A stretch of 64,000 nucleotides of DNA from Devosia nanyangense (GCA_016213505.1 JACRAF010000020.1:1-64000), one strand, 5' to 3'. Counted from the first letter of the stretch, positions 53,285 to 62,665 are shown. A program made the numbers and translations. Notes: generated by a model not told the origin, from the sequence alone.

Positions 53285-54919
53285 ATGTCGAACACGAAAT
53301 CTGACGTGCTGAGCCGCCGTTCGGCGCTCAAGCTGGGCCTTGGCACGGCCGTGGGGCTGACCGTATTCGGGCTCAGCGCCAGGATCGTCATGGCCGCGGA
53401 CGGCCAGGTGCTGAAGGTGGCGCATCCCGCGTTCAGCCAGGACTGGTCGCCGCTGCGCGGTGGCGGTTCGCCCTATCGCTGGAATTCGGCCTGGTGGGCC
53501 TCGCCGATGCGCTTCGACGCCGAAGGCAATATCCACCCTTATGTGTTCGCCAGCTGGGAGCCGAACGGCGACAGCACTGTGTGGACCTTCAAGATCGACC
53601 CCGCCGCGAAGTTCTCCGATGGCAGTGCCATCACTGCCGCGGACGTGAAGGGCTCGTGGGAACTCGCCGCCATGCCGGCGACGACGTCGCAGCGCGTCGC
53701 CCAGGTGCTCGCGGGCGTCGTCGGCTATGCCGATGTCACCGGCGGCTCCGCCACCGCCCTCTCCGGTGTCGCTACGCCGGACGACGCCACCGTGGTCGTG
53801 ACGCTGGGCGCGCCCGACCCGATCTTCTTCATGCGCCTCGCCAACCACATCGCGCCGATCACCAAGGTGAGCCAGTCGCGCGGCGCCGACGGCAACGAGA
53901 ACGCCGGCTGGTATATGCCGCAGAACGGCGTGATCGTGTCCGGCCCGTTCAAGCCCACCAGCATCGACCTCGACGCCGGCAAGCTGGTGTTCGAGCCCAA
54001 CGAGAACTTCTTTGTCGCCAAGCCCAAGCTCGCCCGTATCGAGATCACCTCGATCGAAGACAACGTGACCGCGACGCAGCTGATCAAATCGGGCGAATTC
54101 AACGCCCACACCGAGCTCGTCACCTCCACCATGGTGCAGGACCTCGGTCCCGAATTCGGCGATGGACCGCAGATTCCCACCAGCCAGCATTTCTGGTTCA
54201 ACGCCGCACGTGCCCCGATGGACGACCCGAAGGTCCGCCAGGCGTTGATCATGGCGGTGGATCGCGACGGCCTGATCAAGGCGAGCTATCCCGATGGCCC
54301 GCACAAGAAGACCGACCAGGTGATCAACTCGGTGCCGGGCGCCGAGAACTCGGGCTTCGAGCCGTTCCCCTTCGATCCGGCAGCCGCCAAGACGGCGCTC
54401 GCCGAATCCACCTATGGCGGACCCGAGCGGCTGCCAAAACTCCTCTTTGTCGGCGTCTCCGGCCCGGCAATCGAGGCGGCGGCGCAGTACATCGCCGAAC
54501 AATGGCGGCAGAACCTCGGCATCACCGCCGTCGATATGAAGCCGCAGCAGGACCAGTATGCCGGTCCCGACCAGAATGCCGTGCAGATCTTCCGCGACGA
54601 CGTCGGCACCCGCGTGCCGGACGCGGCGAGCTACCTGCTCGGCTCGATCGCCTCGACCTCGGGCAACGCCCAGGGCAAGATGGGCGGCTACAAGAACGAC
54701 GCGGTCGATGCCAAGCTCGCCGAAGCCTCGACCAAGGCGGCCGCCGACCCGGCGCGGGTGACGCTGGCCCAGGAGGTACAGAAGCTCTTCCGCGACGACT
54801 GGATGTTCATCCCGTGGTACGCCCAGACCATGTCGCGCTGGGCCACCGCCGAGGTGAAGGGAATCGACAAGAACCTCGATTGGCAGGTTGTTGCTCCCTG
54901 GGATATTTCTATCGGCTAG
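53285..54919 (+). CDS. Dipeptide/oligopeptide-type ABC transporter substrate-binding protein
   Basis: A 544-residue SBP_bac_5-family protein with a twin-arginine-like signal (LSRRSALKLGLGTAVGLTVF) and the mature start GQVLKVAHPAFSQDWSPLRGG. HPYVFASWEPNGDSTVWTF and PKVRQALIMAVDRDGLI are family motifs. Members bind peptides but also nickel, opines and oligosaccharides. The neighbouring sugar-acid genes suggest a glycoside or sugar-acid ligand. GGGAGG precedes the ATG; upstream in-frame codons lack similarity. Confidence 0.9.
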   Translation: MSNTKSDVLSRRSALKLGLGTAVGLTVFGLSARIVMAADGQVLKVAHPAFSQDWSPLRGGGSPYRWNSAWWASPMRFDAEGNIHPYVFASWEPNGDSTVWTFKIDPAAKFSDGSAITAADVKGSWELAAMPATTSQRVAQVLAGVVGYADVTGGSATALSGVATPDDATVVVTLGAPDPIFFMRLANHIAPITKVSQSRGADGNENAGWYMPQNGVIVSGPFKPTSIDLDAGKLVFEPNENFFVAKPKLARIEITSIEDNVTATQLIKSGEFNAHTELVTSTMVQDLGPEFGDGPQIPTSQHFWFNAARAPMDDPKVRQALIMAVDRDGLIKASYPDGPHKKTDQVINSVPGAENSGFEPFPFDPAAAKTALAESTYGGPERLPKLLFVGVSGPAIEAAAQYIAEQWRQNLGITAVDMKPQQDQYAGPDQNAVQIFRDDVGTRVPDAASYLLGSIASTSGNAQGKMGGYKNDAVDAKLAEASTKAAADPARVTLAQEVQKLFRDDWMFIPWYAQTMSRWATAEVKGIDKNLDWQVVAPWDISIG

Positions 54920-54933
54920 GGTTTCCGAGTCAG

Positions 54934-54958
54934 GGCGGGGGCTTTGCAGGCCCCCGCC
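54934..54958 (+). terminator. Intra-operon hairpin after the binding-protein gene
   Basis: A perfect 9-base stem GGCGGGGGC / GCCCCCGCC with loop TTTGCAG, 14 bases after the binding-protein stop. No T-run follows. It probably protects the upstream mRNA or slows transcription into the permease genes. Confidence 0.65.
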
Positions 54959-54987
54959 ATTCTGCGTGGCCCGCAGGGGAGATCGCC

Positions 54988-55944
54988 GTGCTGCGCTATA
55001 TCGTGACCCGTTTCGCCCTCTGGGTTCCGTCCGTTCTGCTCGTCATGTTGGGCGTCTATGCGCTGGCGTTTTTCGGTGCCGGCGATCCGATCAAGCTGAT
55101 CTTCCTCCGCGCCCCCGGCGACGTGGCCTACGATCCGGTGCGCATCGAGGCCATCCGCGAGAGCGCCGGCCTCACCAAGCCGTTCATCGAGCAGTTCACC
55201 AACTACGTCGTGCACCTGCTCAGCGGCAATTTCGGCAATTCGCTGAGTTCCGGCCGCTCGGTGTGGGCGATGGTCTCGGCGGCAGCGCCGGTGAGCTTTT
55301 CGCTCGGCCTGTGCGCGATCGTCCTGACCGCGGTCGTCGCTATTCCGCTCGGGCTGATCGCCGGCCTCAACCAGAACACGCGGCTCGACTACACGATCCT
55401 CGGCTCGGCGCTGTTCCTGTGGGCGATCCCGCCCTATGTGGCGGGGCCGCTGCTGATGGTCGGGCTGCTCCTCCTTCTGCCGGGCATGAGCGTGCCCTAT
55501 GGCTGGGGCGGCATCTTTGATGTGCGCATCGTCCTGCCGCTGATCGTTTTGAGCTTCCAGCCCATCGCGCTGATCGTGCGGCAGACGCGCGCCGCGGTGA
55601 TCGAGGTGCTGAGCGAGGATTTCGTGCGCACCGCGCGCGCCAAGGGCGTGCCCGAAACGCTGGTGGCGCTCAAGCACATCCTCAGGCCGGTGCTGACCCC
55701 GGTGGTGACCCAGCTCGGGCTGATCATGATCACCATCGTCAACGGCGCGATCTTCGTCGAGCTGGTGTTCGGGCTGCCCGGCCTCGGTCGTCTTACGGTC
55801 AAGGCGCTCACCGATTCCGACTATCCGGTGATCCTCGCCATCACGCTCATCGGCTCGTTCCTGGTGATGCTCTCCAACCTGCTGGTCGACGTGCTCTATC
55901 CCTTGCTCGATCCGCGCGCCGCCGACAGCATGAAGGGGCGTTGA
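54988..55944 (+). CDS. Oligopeptide-type ABC transporter permease, DppB-like
   Basis: A 318-residue permease with six helices. The N terminus LRYIVTRFALWVPSVLLVML is typical of DppB, the coupling region is VIEVLSEDFVRTARAKGVPE, and ELVFGLPGLGRLTVKAL follows. It starts with GTG at 54988 after CAGGGGA; the frame runs open upstream but only as a shadow of the binding-protein gene. It forms the translocation path with the DppC-like protein encoded 1 base later. Confidence 0.91.
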   Translation: MLRYIVTRFALWVPSVLLVMLGVYALAFFGAGDPIKLIFLRAPGDVAYDPVRIEAIRESAGLTKPFIEQFTNYVVHLLSGNFGNSLSSGRSVWAMVSAAAPVSFSLGLCAIVLTAVVAIPLGLIAGLNQNTRLDYTILGSALFLWAIPPYVAGPLLMVGLLLLLPGMSVPYGWGGIFDVRIVLPLIVLSFQPIALIVRQTRAAVIEVLSEDFVRTARAKGVPETLVALKHILRPVLTPVVTQLGLIMITIVNGAIFVELVFGLPGLGRLTVKALTDSDYPVILAITLIGSFLVMLSNLLVDVLYPLLDPRAADSMKGR

Positions 55945-55945
55945 G

Positions 55946-56899
55946 ATGTCGAGCGCGCCGCTGCTCGCCGTCGCCGACGATCCGCCGGTCAGCCTCTGGC
56001 GCGACGCCTGGGGCCGGTTGATCCGCAACCGGCTGGCGGTGGCCGGGCTGGTCATGGTGCTGGTGCTTGCCTTTGCCGCCGCCTTCGGCCCGATGCTGAC
56101 GCCCTACGATTTCCTCAGCCAGAATCTCGACGCGCGCAACGCCGGGCCGAGTCTGGTGCACCTGTTCGGCACCGACGATCTGGGCCGCGACGTGTTCAGC
56201 CGCGTGCTCTACGGCACGCGCACCGCGTTCGTCGTCGCCATCGTGGTGACCGCCCTCGCGGTGACCATCGGCGTGACGCTTGGGGCAACGGCCGGGTTCT
56301 TCGGCGGGCTGTTCGACCGGATTATCATGTGGTTCACCGATATGACCATGTCGGTCCCTAATCTGCTGCTGGTCGTGGTCATCAACGCCTCGCTCAAGGC
56401 GCCGCTCAGCCAGTGGATGGAGACGCAATACCTCGCAACGCTCAATCCGTTCTTCCGTGAGACCATCTGGATCGACTTCCTCTTGGTCTTCGGCTCGATG
56501 GCGCTGATCGCCTGGCCGCCCTATGCGCGGCTGGTGCGGGCCCAGGTCCTGTCGATCCGCAGCCGGCCCTACATCACCGCCGCGCGGGCGCTGGGGCTGA
56601 CCAACCGCATCATCCTCACGCGCTATGTCGTGCCCAATGCCATCGGCCCGCTGATCGTGTCGGTTAGCGCCGGGCTCGGCACCGCGATGGTGCTCGAAAG
56701 CGCCTTCAGCTTCCTCGGCGTCGGCGTCAATCCGCCGACCCCGAGCTGGGGCAACATGATCTCGGACGGGCTGCGCGTGTGGCAGCACTATCCGCACCTG
56801 CTCGCGGTGCCGGCCATCGTGCTGGGCCTTGCGACGGTCGCCTTCTCGTTTCTCGGCGACGGCCTCAACGACGCCCTCAACCCGCGGGGCAGCAAGTGA
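55946..56899 (+). CDS. Oligopeptide-type ABC transporter permease, DppC-like
   Basis: A 317-residue permease. The DppC hallmarks are an N-terminal helix with the following sequence HLFGTDDLGRDVFSRVLYGTR, the coupling loop SIRSRPYITAARALGLTNR, and FLGVGVNPPTPSWGNMISDG near the end. A long periplasmic loop lies around residues 145-170. Its stop overlaps the GTG start of the first ATPase gene. Confidence 0.91.
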   Translation: MSSAPLLAVADDPPVSLWRDAWGRLIRNRLAVAGLVMVLVLAFAAAFGPMLTPYDFLSQNLDARNAGPSLVHLFGTDDLGRDVFSRVLYGTRTAFVVAIVVTALAVTIGVTLGATAGFFGGLFDRIIMWFTDMTMSVPNLLLVVVINASLKAPLSQWMETQYLATLNPFFRETIWIDFLLVFGSMALIAWPPYARLVRAQVLSIRSRPYITAARALGLTNRIILTRYVVPNAIGPLIVSVSAGLGTAMVLESAFSFLGVGVNPPTPSWGNMISDGLRVWQHYPHLLAVPAIVLGLATVAFSFLGDGLNDALNPRGSK

Positions 56900-57891
56900 G
56901 CGAGACGCTGCTCGAGGTCAAAGACCTCACCATCGAGATCGCGACGCGGCGCGGCCCGGCGACCGTCGTCGACGGCATCGACCTTCATGTCGGCAAGGGC
57001 GAGACGCTCGGCATCGTGGGCGAGAGCGGTTGCGGCAAAAGCCTCACCATGCTGAGTCTCCTGAAACTGCTGCCCAACAAGATCCGCGTCGCCGGCGGCA
57101 GCGCCATGTTCGGCGGACGCGACTTGCTGACGCTGAACAACAAGGAGCTGCGCGCCATCCGCGGCGGCCGCATCGGCTTCGTGTTCCAGGACCCGATGAC
57201 CTCGCTCAACCCGGTGATGCGGATCGGCGACCAGCTCGCCGAGCCGCTGATCCATCATCGCGCGATGAGCAAGGCGGCGGCGCGCCAACGGGCCGGCGAA
57301 CTGCTGAAGCTCGTCGGCATTCCCGGCGCCGAGCAGCGGCTCGACGCCTACCCGCACGAATTGTCGGGCGGCATGCGGCAGCGCGTGATGATCGCCATCG
57401 GCCTCGCCTGCGACCCGGACCTGTTGATCGCCGACGAGCCGACGACAGCGCTCGACGTCACCATCCAGGCGCAGATCGTCGATCTGGTGAAGGGCCTGCG
57501 CCAGCGCCTCGGCATGTCGGTGGTGTGGATCACCCACGATCTGGCGCTGATCGCCGGGCTGGCCGATCGCATCTGCGTGCTCTATGCCGGCACGGTGGTG
57601 GAGGACGCGCCGGTGGACCAGCTGTTCGCCGAGCCGGCCCACCCCTATACCCGCGGGCTGCTGGCCTCGATCCCGCGGATGGGCGCCCCTGACTCGGCGC
57701 GGCTGAGTTCGATCGGCGGCACGCCGCCCGAGCCGGGACGGCGGCCGGCAGGGTGCCCCTTCGCGCCGCGCTGCCCCCTGGCCGAGGATGTTTGCCGCAC
57801 GACGGTGCCGGCGCTGGCGCCGTTGCGCGGCGAGGCGACGCCGCATCGCGTCGCCTGCCACGTCGCCAACCGCGTCATGGAGGCGGCATGA
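56896..57891 (+). CDS. Oligopeptide-type ABC transporter ATPase, DppD-like
   Basis: A 331-residue ATPase. It has Walker A GESGCGKS (about residue 40), signature [16 protein letters not shown], Walker [13 protein letters not shown] and the H-loop ITHD. The C-terminal oligopeptide-family extension has cysteines in [15 protein letters not shown], positioned for a [4Fe-4S] cluster as in DppD. It starts with GTG, fixed by the 4-base overlap with the permease gene. It works with the next protein as a heterodimer. Confidence 0.92.
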   Translation: MSETLLEVKDLTIEIATRRGPATVVDGIDLHVGKGETLGIVGESGCGKSLTMLSLLKLLPNKIRVAGGSAMFGGRDLLTLNNKELRAIRGGRIGFVFQDPMTSLNPVMRIGDQLAEPLIHHRAMSKAAARQRAGELLKLVGIPGAEQRLDAYPHELSGGMRQRVMIAIGLACDPDLLIADEPTTALDVTIQAQIVDLVKGLRQRLGMSVVWITHDLALIAGLADRICVLYAGTVVEDAPVDQLFAEPAHPYTRGLLASIPRMGAPDSARLSSIGGTPPEPGRRPAGCPFAPRCPLAEDVCRTTVPALAPLRGEATPHRVACHVANRVMEAA

Positions 57892-58862
57892 GCCCCGCCT
57901 TGTTGCGCATCGAGAACCTCAAGAAGCATTTCCCGGTGCGCCTCGGCGCCTTCGGCGAGAAGGCGGCGACCGTCTATGCCCTCGACGACGCGAGCTTCGA
58001 CATCCTCGAGGGCGAGACGCTGAGCCTCGTCGGGGAGAGCGGCTGCGGCAAGTCGACCACCGGCTTTGCCATCCTCAACCTGCATCGGCCGACCGCCGGG
58101 CGGGTGATCTACAAGGGCGAGAACATCGCGGTGTTCGACGAGGCGCGGATGCGGCCGATCCGCCGCGACCTGCAGATCGTCTTCCAGGATCCCTATTCGA
58201 CCCTCAACCCGCGCATGACCATCGGCGAGGCGGTGGGCGAGCCGATCCTCTTCCACAAGCTGTGCAGCAAGGCCGAGCTGCCCGGACGCATCGAGCGCCT
58301 GCTCGCCGATGTCGGGCTGCCGGGACGCTTCGCCCAGCGCTATCCGCACGAATTGTCGGGTGGCCAGCGGCAGCGCGTCGCCCTCGCCCGGGCGCTGGCC
58401 TGCGAGCCGAAGTTCATCGTCTGCGACGAGGCCATCTCGGCTCTCGATGTGTCGATCCAGGCGCAGATCATCAACCTGCTGCTCGACCTGCAGGAGAAAT
58501 ACGGCCTGACCTACCTGTTCATCGCGCACGATCTGGCCGTGGTGCGCCACATCTCCGACCGCGTCGGGGTGATGTATCTGGGCCGCCTGGCGGAACTGGG
58601 GACCCGCGAGCAGGTGTTTGCCGATCCGCTCCATCCCTACACCAAGGCGCTGATGTCGGCGGTCCCGGAGGCCGACCCAGCCGGCGAACGGACGCGCCAG
58701 CGCCAGATTCTCGAGGGCGACGTCCCCAGCCCGCTCGACCCGCCCAGCGGCTGCCGGTTCCACACCCGCTGCCCGATCGCCATGGAAAAATGCCGTTCCA
58801 GTGTGCCGGAATGGCGCGACACCGGAGCGGGGCACTTCGTCGCCTGTCACGCCGTCCCCTGA
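57888..58862 (+). CDS. Oligopeptide-type ABC transporter ATPase, DppF-like
   Basis: A 324-residue ATPase. It has Walker [10 protein letters not shown] (about residue 45), the Q-loop IVFQDPYSTLNPRMT, signature LSGGQRQRVALARALA, Walker B FIVCDEAISALD (DEA in place of DEP, common in DppF) and H-loop IAHD. The C-terminal extension has GCRFHTRCPIAMEKC. The start and stop overlap both neighbours, so the importer, kinase and regulator genes form one tightly coupled operon. Confidence 0.92.
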   Translation: MSPALLRIENLKKHFPVRLGAFGEKAATVYALDDASFDILEGETLSLVGESGCGKSTTGFAILNLHRPTAGRVIYKGENIAVFDEARMRPIRRDLQIVFQDPYSTLNPRMTIGEAVGEPILFHKLCSKAELPGRIERLLADVGLPGRFAQRYPHELSGGQRQRVALARALACEPKFIVCDEAISALDVSIQAQIINLLLDLQEKYGLTYLFIAHDLAVVRHISDRVGVMYLGRLAELGTREQVFADPLHPYTKALMSAVPEADPAGERTRQRQILEGDVPSPLDPPSGCRFHTRCPIAMEKCRSSVPEWRDTGAGHFVACHAVP

Positions 58863-59884
58863 TGGGCATCGAGTATGCGATCATCGCCGACGACTTCACC
58901 GGCGCGCTCGATTGCTCGACGCCGTTCGCGCTCAGCGGTCTCGCGGTCGCCGCGGCGACGCGCCCCGAGGGGCTGGCCGAGGCCCTCGCCAGCGGCGCCG
59001 AGGTCGTGGTCGTCAACACGGCATCGCGCGCTTTGGCCGAGGCCGAGGCCGTTCGCCGCGTAACGGCGGTGGCGCAGCAATTGCGGTCCGCGGGGCCGCG
59101 GATCGTGTTCAAAAAGATCGACTCGCGCCTCAAGGGCAATGTGCGGGCCGAGACCGACGCCGTGGCGGCCTGTTTCGGCCACGAGGCCGTGGTGGTCGCC
59201 CCGGCGATCCCCGACCAGGGGCGGCCGACGATCGGCGGCACGGTGACCGGCCGCGGCGTGCCGGCACCGCTGCCGATCGCCCCGCATGTGCGCCCCGGCG
59301 CGCTGATCGCCGACGCGGCGACGGACGCCGACCTCGACCGGCTGGTAGGGGCGCACGATTGGTCGCGGCATCTGGCCGTCGGGGCGCGGGGCCTCGGCGC
59401 CGCCTTCGCGCGACGGCACGGGCCGACGAGCACGCGGCCTTTTCTCCCCAGCCCGCGAACCCTGTTCGCCATCGGTTCGCACGACCCGATCACGCTGGCG
59501 CAGGTCGAGCGAGTGCGCGGCCGCGCCCCGGTCCACGCCGCGCCGCTGGGCAATCTGGCCGCCGAGGTCGCCGGGTTGCCGGCTGTCATCCAGAGCACCG
59601 GACCCTTCGCAGGGCCCGACGACGCGATCTCCCGGCGCTTCGCCGCCGCCGTGGTCGGTGTGGTCGAGGCGCTGCGGCCGGATACGCTGGTGATGAGCGG
59701 CGGCGACACGGCGCTCGCCATTCTCGATGCGCTGGGGGTCGGCCTCGTCTTTCCGCAGGGAGAAGCGGCGCCGGGCTTGCCTTGGTTCTTGATCAAAGGG
59801 CAAGATCGCCCCAGCATTCGCTGTGTGGTGAAATCGGGTGGATTCGGCGGCGCGGACGCGCTCGCAGAGCTGCTCCCCAAGTGA
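58862..59884 (+). CDS. Four-carbon acid sugar kinase family protein (DUF1537)
   Basis: A 340-residue member of the DUF1537 kinases (DtnK/OtnK family), which phosphorylate D-threonate, L-threonate or D-erythronate at O4. The N-terminal domain starts EYAIIADDFTGALDCSTPF and contains IVFKKIDSRLKGNVRAE. The C-terminal nucleotide-binding part has VMSGGDTALAIL and WFLIKGQDRPSIRCVVKSGGFG. It is shorter than the usual 400-430 residues; the shortening is between the two domains. Paired with PdxA2 it gives a route from a four-carbon acid to dihydroxyacetone phosphate. It overlaps the genes on both sides. Confidence 0.9.
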   Translation: MGIEYAIIADDFTGALDCSTPFALSGLAVAAATRPEGLAEALASGAEVVVVNTASRALAEAEAVRRVTAVAQQLRSAGPRIVFKKIDSRLKGNVRAETDAVAACFGHEAVVVAPAIPDQGRPTIGGTVTGRGVPAPLPIAPHVRPGALIADAATDADLDRLVGAHDWSRHLAVGARGLGAAFARRHGPTSTRPFLPSPRTLFAIGSHDPITLAQVERVRGRAPVHAAPLGNLAAEVAGLPAVIQSTGPFAGPDDAISRRFAAAVVGVVEALRPDTLVMSGGDTALAILDALGVGLVFPQGEAAPGLPWFLIKGQDRPSIRCVVKSGGFGGADALAELLPK

Positions 59885-60633
59885 TGGCAATGGCCGAAAC
59901 CGTAGCAGAGAGCATCGAACCACCGATCAAGCCGCGCTCGACCAAGCTGGTCGATCGGGTGTTCGAGGAGTTGCGCCAGCGCATCCAGGACGGCAATTAC
60001 CCGCCCGATACGCGCCTGCCCGGTGAGCACGAACTGGCCGCCATGCTGGGGGTCTCCCGTCCCGTGGTGCGCGACGCGCTGGGGCGGCTGCGCGAGAAGG
60101 GCATCGTCTATTCGCGGCAGGGCGCCGGCACTTTCGTTCAGGCCTCGGTGTCGCCGCAGACGCAGCTCGCCTATTCGCCGGTCAAGACCATTGCCGATAT
60201 CCAGCGCTGCTACGAGTTCCGGCTGACCATCGAGCCCTATGCGGCCTATTTCGCGGCGCAGCGCCGGGACGATGCCGCCATCAAGAAGATCGCCGATGCA
60301 TTGGCCGAACTGCGCGACGCCACGAGCCACCAGCTGCACCGCACCGATGCCGACTTCATGTTCCACCGCGCCGTCACCGAGGCGGCCAACAACCATTACT
60401 ACACCGCCTCGATGGATGCCCTGAAGCCGCACATCGCGGTCGGCATGCATCTGCACGGGCTGTCGCTGATGGGGCCGCGCCTGCAGCTGGAGCAGGTCTT
60501 CGCCGAGCACGAGAAGATCTACCGGGCGATCGCGGAAGGCCGCGCCGACGACGCCCGCGAGGCCATGCGCATCCACCTCGAAGGCTCCCGCGACCGCCTG
60601 TTCGAAGGTAAGGTTCTGGACCTGTCGATCTAG
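59884..60633 (+). CDS. GntR-family (FCD) transcriptional regulator
   Basis: A 249-residue regulator. The winged helix-turn-helix (about 22-88) contains LPGEHELAAMLGVSRPVVRDAL, then GRLREKGIVYSRQGAGTFVQ, and the FCD domain (about 105-235) has the helix with DADFMFHRAVTEAANN and HEKIYRAIAEGRADDAREAM. It is the last gene of the importer-kinase operon, in 1-base overlap with the kinase gene, so it likely regulates its own operon and the divergent minus-strand one. The ligand is probably a sugar acid. Confidence 0.91.
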   Translation: MAMAETVAESIEPPIKPRSTKLVDRVFEELRQRIQDGNYPPDTRLPGEHELAAMLGVSRPVVRDALGRLREKGIVYSRQGAGTFVQASVSPQTQLAYSPVKTIADIQRCYEFRLTIEPYAAYFAAQRRDDAAIKKIADALAELRDATSHQLHRTDADFMFHRAVTEAANNHYYTASMDALKPHIAVGMHLHGLSLMGPRLQLEQVFAEHEKIYRAIAEGRADDAREAMRIHLEGSRDRLFEGKVLDLSI

Positions 60634-60641
60634 CCGTCGGA

Positions 60642-61739
60642 TCAGGCGACGGCTGCAAGCCGGGCGAACTGGGCAAGCAGGGAAATGTCGGCCATGGCCT
60701 GCTCGACCGTGTTGACGACGACTGCGCCCTCGGTGATCGCCGCATGCCAGGCCTTGAGCTCCTCGATGAAGGGCTCGGCATAGGATGGGCGGTGGGCGAT
60801 CTCGGTGAGATGATGGCCACTGGAACGGCGTTCGAACAGCTGTGTGGGCTGATGGTTGAGGTAGGGCGAGGGAAACCGCAGCTCGTACACCGCATCCGCG
60901 TAGACGAGGCTGATGCGCTCGGAATAGTAGGCGACCTTTGGCGCCGCGACCCAGCTCATGGTGATGGCCGCGTCCTGCGGTTCGAGCTTCGCCAGCAGGG
61001 CTCCGCCCGTATCTCCGGCGATAAACGCCGCGCCGACCGGTGCACCGAGGCGCGTCCCCGCCGCCTCCAGCAGGCCCTGGACGAGGTTGATGTCGTGCAC
61101 CAGGCTCGAGCAGAACGGCCCGGCGAAGCCGCGGGCCACCAGGGCATCCGGCGCGCCGCCAAGCGCGGCCGCGACCTGCGCTTGCCGGCGCGCCCGGCCT
61201 TCGGCGACGAGCTCGGCCGGCACGTCGTCGGGCGTCAGCAGGTCGCGATGCGCGACATAGGCCCAGGCATCTGAATCGACGACATCGACGGTCACCGCCA
61301 GTAGCGGCCCGGCGGGACGCGCCGCGATGAGATCGCAAAGCGCGCGATAGGCCGGGTCGAACCGCTTCATGTAGCCGACCTGCACGACCCGGGCCGCCTT
61401 GTTGCGCGCAGCGAGGATGCGCCTGGCATCGGCGACGTCGTAGCAGAGCGGTTTTTCGGTGAAAACGTGAAAGCCGCGCGCGAGGGCCTGTACGATGATG
61501 TCGGCGTGGTAGGCATCGGGCGTCGCAACCACGACGGCGTCCGGTTTCTGGCCGAACAGTTCGTCGGCAGTCGCATAGCTGGCGACCCCGGTACGATCGG
61601 TGAGATGCGCGCGCACCTTCGCGGAGGGATCGGCGACGCCGATAACCTTGAAGAGTTCGGGCAGCGCGAGGAGATTGGGCAGATGCTCGACTTGCGTGAT
61701 GAGGCCGCAACCGACGATGCCGACCCTGAGTTGGTCCAT
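60642..61739 (-). CDS. Gfo/Idh/MocA-family oxidoreductase
   Basis: A 365-residue dehydrogenase. The NAD(P)-binding start is VGIVGCGLITQVEHLPNLLA, the lysine motif FTEKPLCYD is canonical, and the C-terminal domain holds SLVHDINLVQGLLEAAG, where the catalytic histidine is expected. It lies downstream of genes for an IolE-like dehydratase and an inositol-phosphatase-like protein, so an inositol or inositol-derived 2-dehydrogenase role is plausible, though it is longer than standard IolG. Its start is preceded by AGGGGAT. It is the last gene read in this minus-strand operon. Confidence 0.88.
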   Translation of the reverse strand: MDQLRVGIVGCGLITQVEHLPNLLALPELFKVIGVADPSAKVRAHLTDRTGVASYATADELFGQKPDAVVVATPDAYHADIIVQALARGFHVFTEKPLCYDVADARRILAARNKAARVVQVGYMKRFDPAYRALCDLIAARPAGPLLAVTVDVVDSDAWAYVAHRDLLTPDDVPAELVAEGRARRQAQVAAALGGAPDALVARGFAGPFCSSLVHDINLVQGLLEAAGTRLGAPVGAAFIAGDTGGALLAKLEPQDAAITMSWVAAPKVAYYSERISLVYADAVYELRFPSPYLNHQPTQLFERRSSGHHLTEIAHRPSYAEPFIEELKAWHAAITEGAVVVNTVEQAMADISLLAQFARLAAVA

Positions 61740-61756
61740 GGTGGTGATCCCCTTGA

Positions 61757-62656
61757 CTAAGAAGCGACGGTGAAGCCGGCAGCTTCCGCCATGCGTTTGA
61801 GATTACTGTAGCCCATCGTGGCATAGGTCAGCGGATGCGCCTTGGCCGGGTCCTGTTCGGCCTCGACCACCAGCCAGCCGTCGTAACCGGCCTCGCGGAG
61901 CCGCGTGAGCAGTGGTGGATAGTCGACCGAGCCGTCGCCCGGCACGGTGAAGATGCCGTCGAGCACGGCGCCCATGAAGCTCATATCCTCCGCCCATGCT
62001 CGTTCGAGCGCCGGGCGGCGCACATCCTTGCAGTGGACATGGTTGACTCTGCCGATGTGGCGCGCCAGCAGCGCCGCCGGGTCGCCCTTGGCATAGACGC
62101 AGTGGCCGGTGTCGAACAGCAGCCCCACGCTCTCGCCGGAATGCGCCATCAGCTCGTCGATCTCGTGGTCGGTCTCGACGATGGTGCCCATGTGGTGATG
62201 GAATGCCATGCGGACGCCGAACCCGGCCATCCGGTCGGCGAGCGCCGTGATCTTTCTGCCATAGGCGGGCCAGTCGGCGTCGTCGAGCCTGGGTCGCTGC
62301 GACACCGGGCGGAAGATGCCGTCGTGTCTGCCTCGCGAAGTGTCGGCATAGACCACCACCCTGGCGCCGAGATCGCGCAACAGGGTCAAATGCGGCAGCA
62401 CGGCGTCGAATTCGGCCTCGACCTCCGCGTCGAGGAGGCGGCCGTCATACCAACCGGAGACCAGGGCGAGCCGGTGACCTGCAAGGATCGGACCGAGCAC
62501 CCTGGGCTGGCGCGGAAACGTGCCACCGAGCTCGGTGCCGGCAAACCCGGCCTGCCGGGTCTCGCGGAGGATGGTGTCGAGTGTGGTGTCGCCGCCGAGC
62601 CGCGGATCGTCGTCGTTGGACCAGGTGATGGGGTTGATCCCGATGCGGATCGACAT
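61757..62656 (-). CDS. IolE-like myo-inosose-2 dehydratase
   Basis: A 299-residue TIM barrel. The N-terminal RIGINPITWSNDDDP is the characteristic IolE start; GFAGTELGGTFPRQ, then MAFHHHMGTIVET, LLFDTGHCVYAKGDP and HVHCKDVRR provide metal-binding His/Asp/Glu positions. IolE converts 2-keto-myo-inositol to 3D-trihydroxycyclohexane-dione. The rest of the iol pathway (IolD, IolC, IolB, IolJ) is not in the window. AGGAG precedes the start. A related substrate cannot be excluded. Confidence 0.88.
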   Translation of the reverse strand: MSIRIGINPITWSNDDDPRLGGDTTLDTILRETRQAGFAGTELGGTFPRQPRVLGPILAGHRLALVSGWYDGRLLDAEVEAEFDAVLPHLTLLRDLGARVVVYADTSRGRHDGIFRPVSQRPRLDDADWPAYGRKITALADRMAGFGVRMAFHHHMGTIVETDHEIDELMAHSGESVGLLFDTGHCVYAKGDPAALLARHIGRVNHVHCKDVRRPALERAWAEDMSFMGAVLDGIFTVPGDGSVDYPPLLTRLREAGYDGWLVVEAEQDPAKAHPLTYATMGYSNLKRMAEAAGFTVAS

Positions 62657-62665
62657 GATGGTCTC

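Noticed and set aside
58519..61824. 1101-residue minus-strand frame across several genes
   Set aside because: It is antisense to the DppF-like, kinase and GntR genes and out of frame with the Gfo/Idh/MocA gene; no domain is recognisable.
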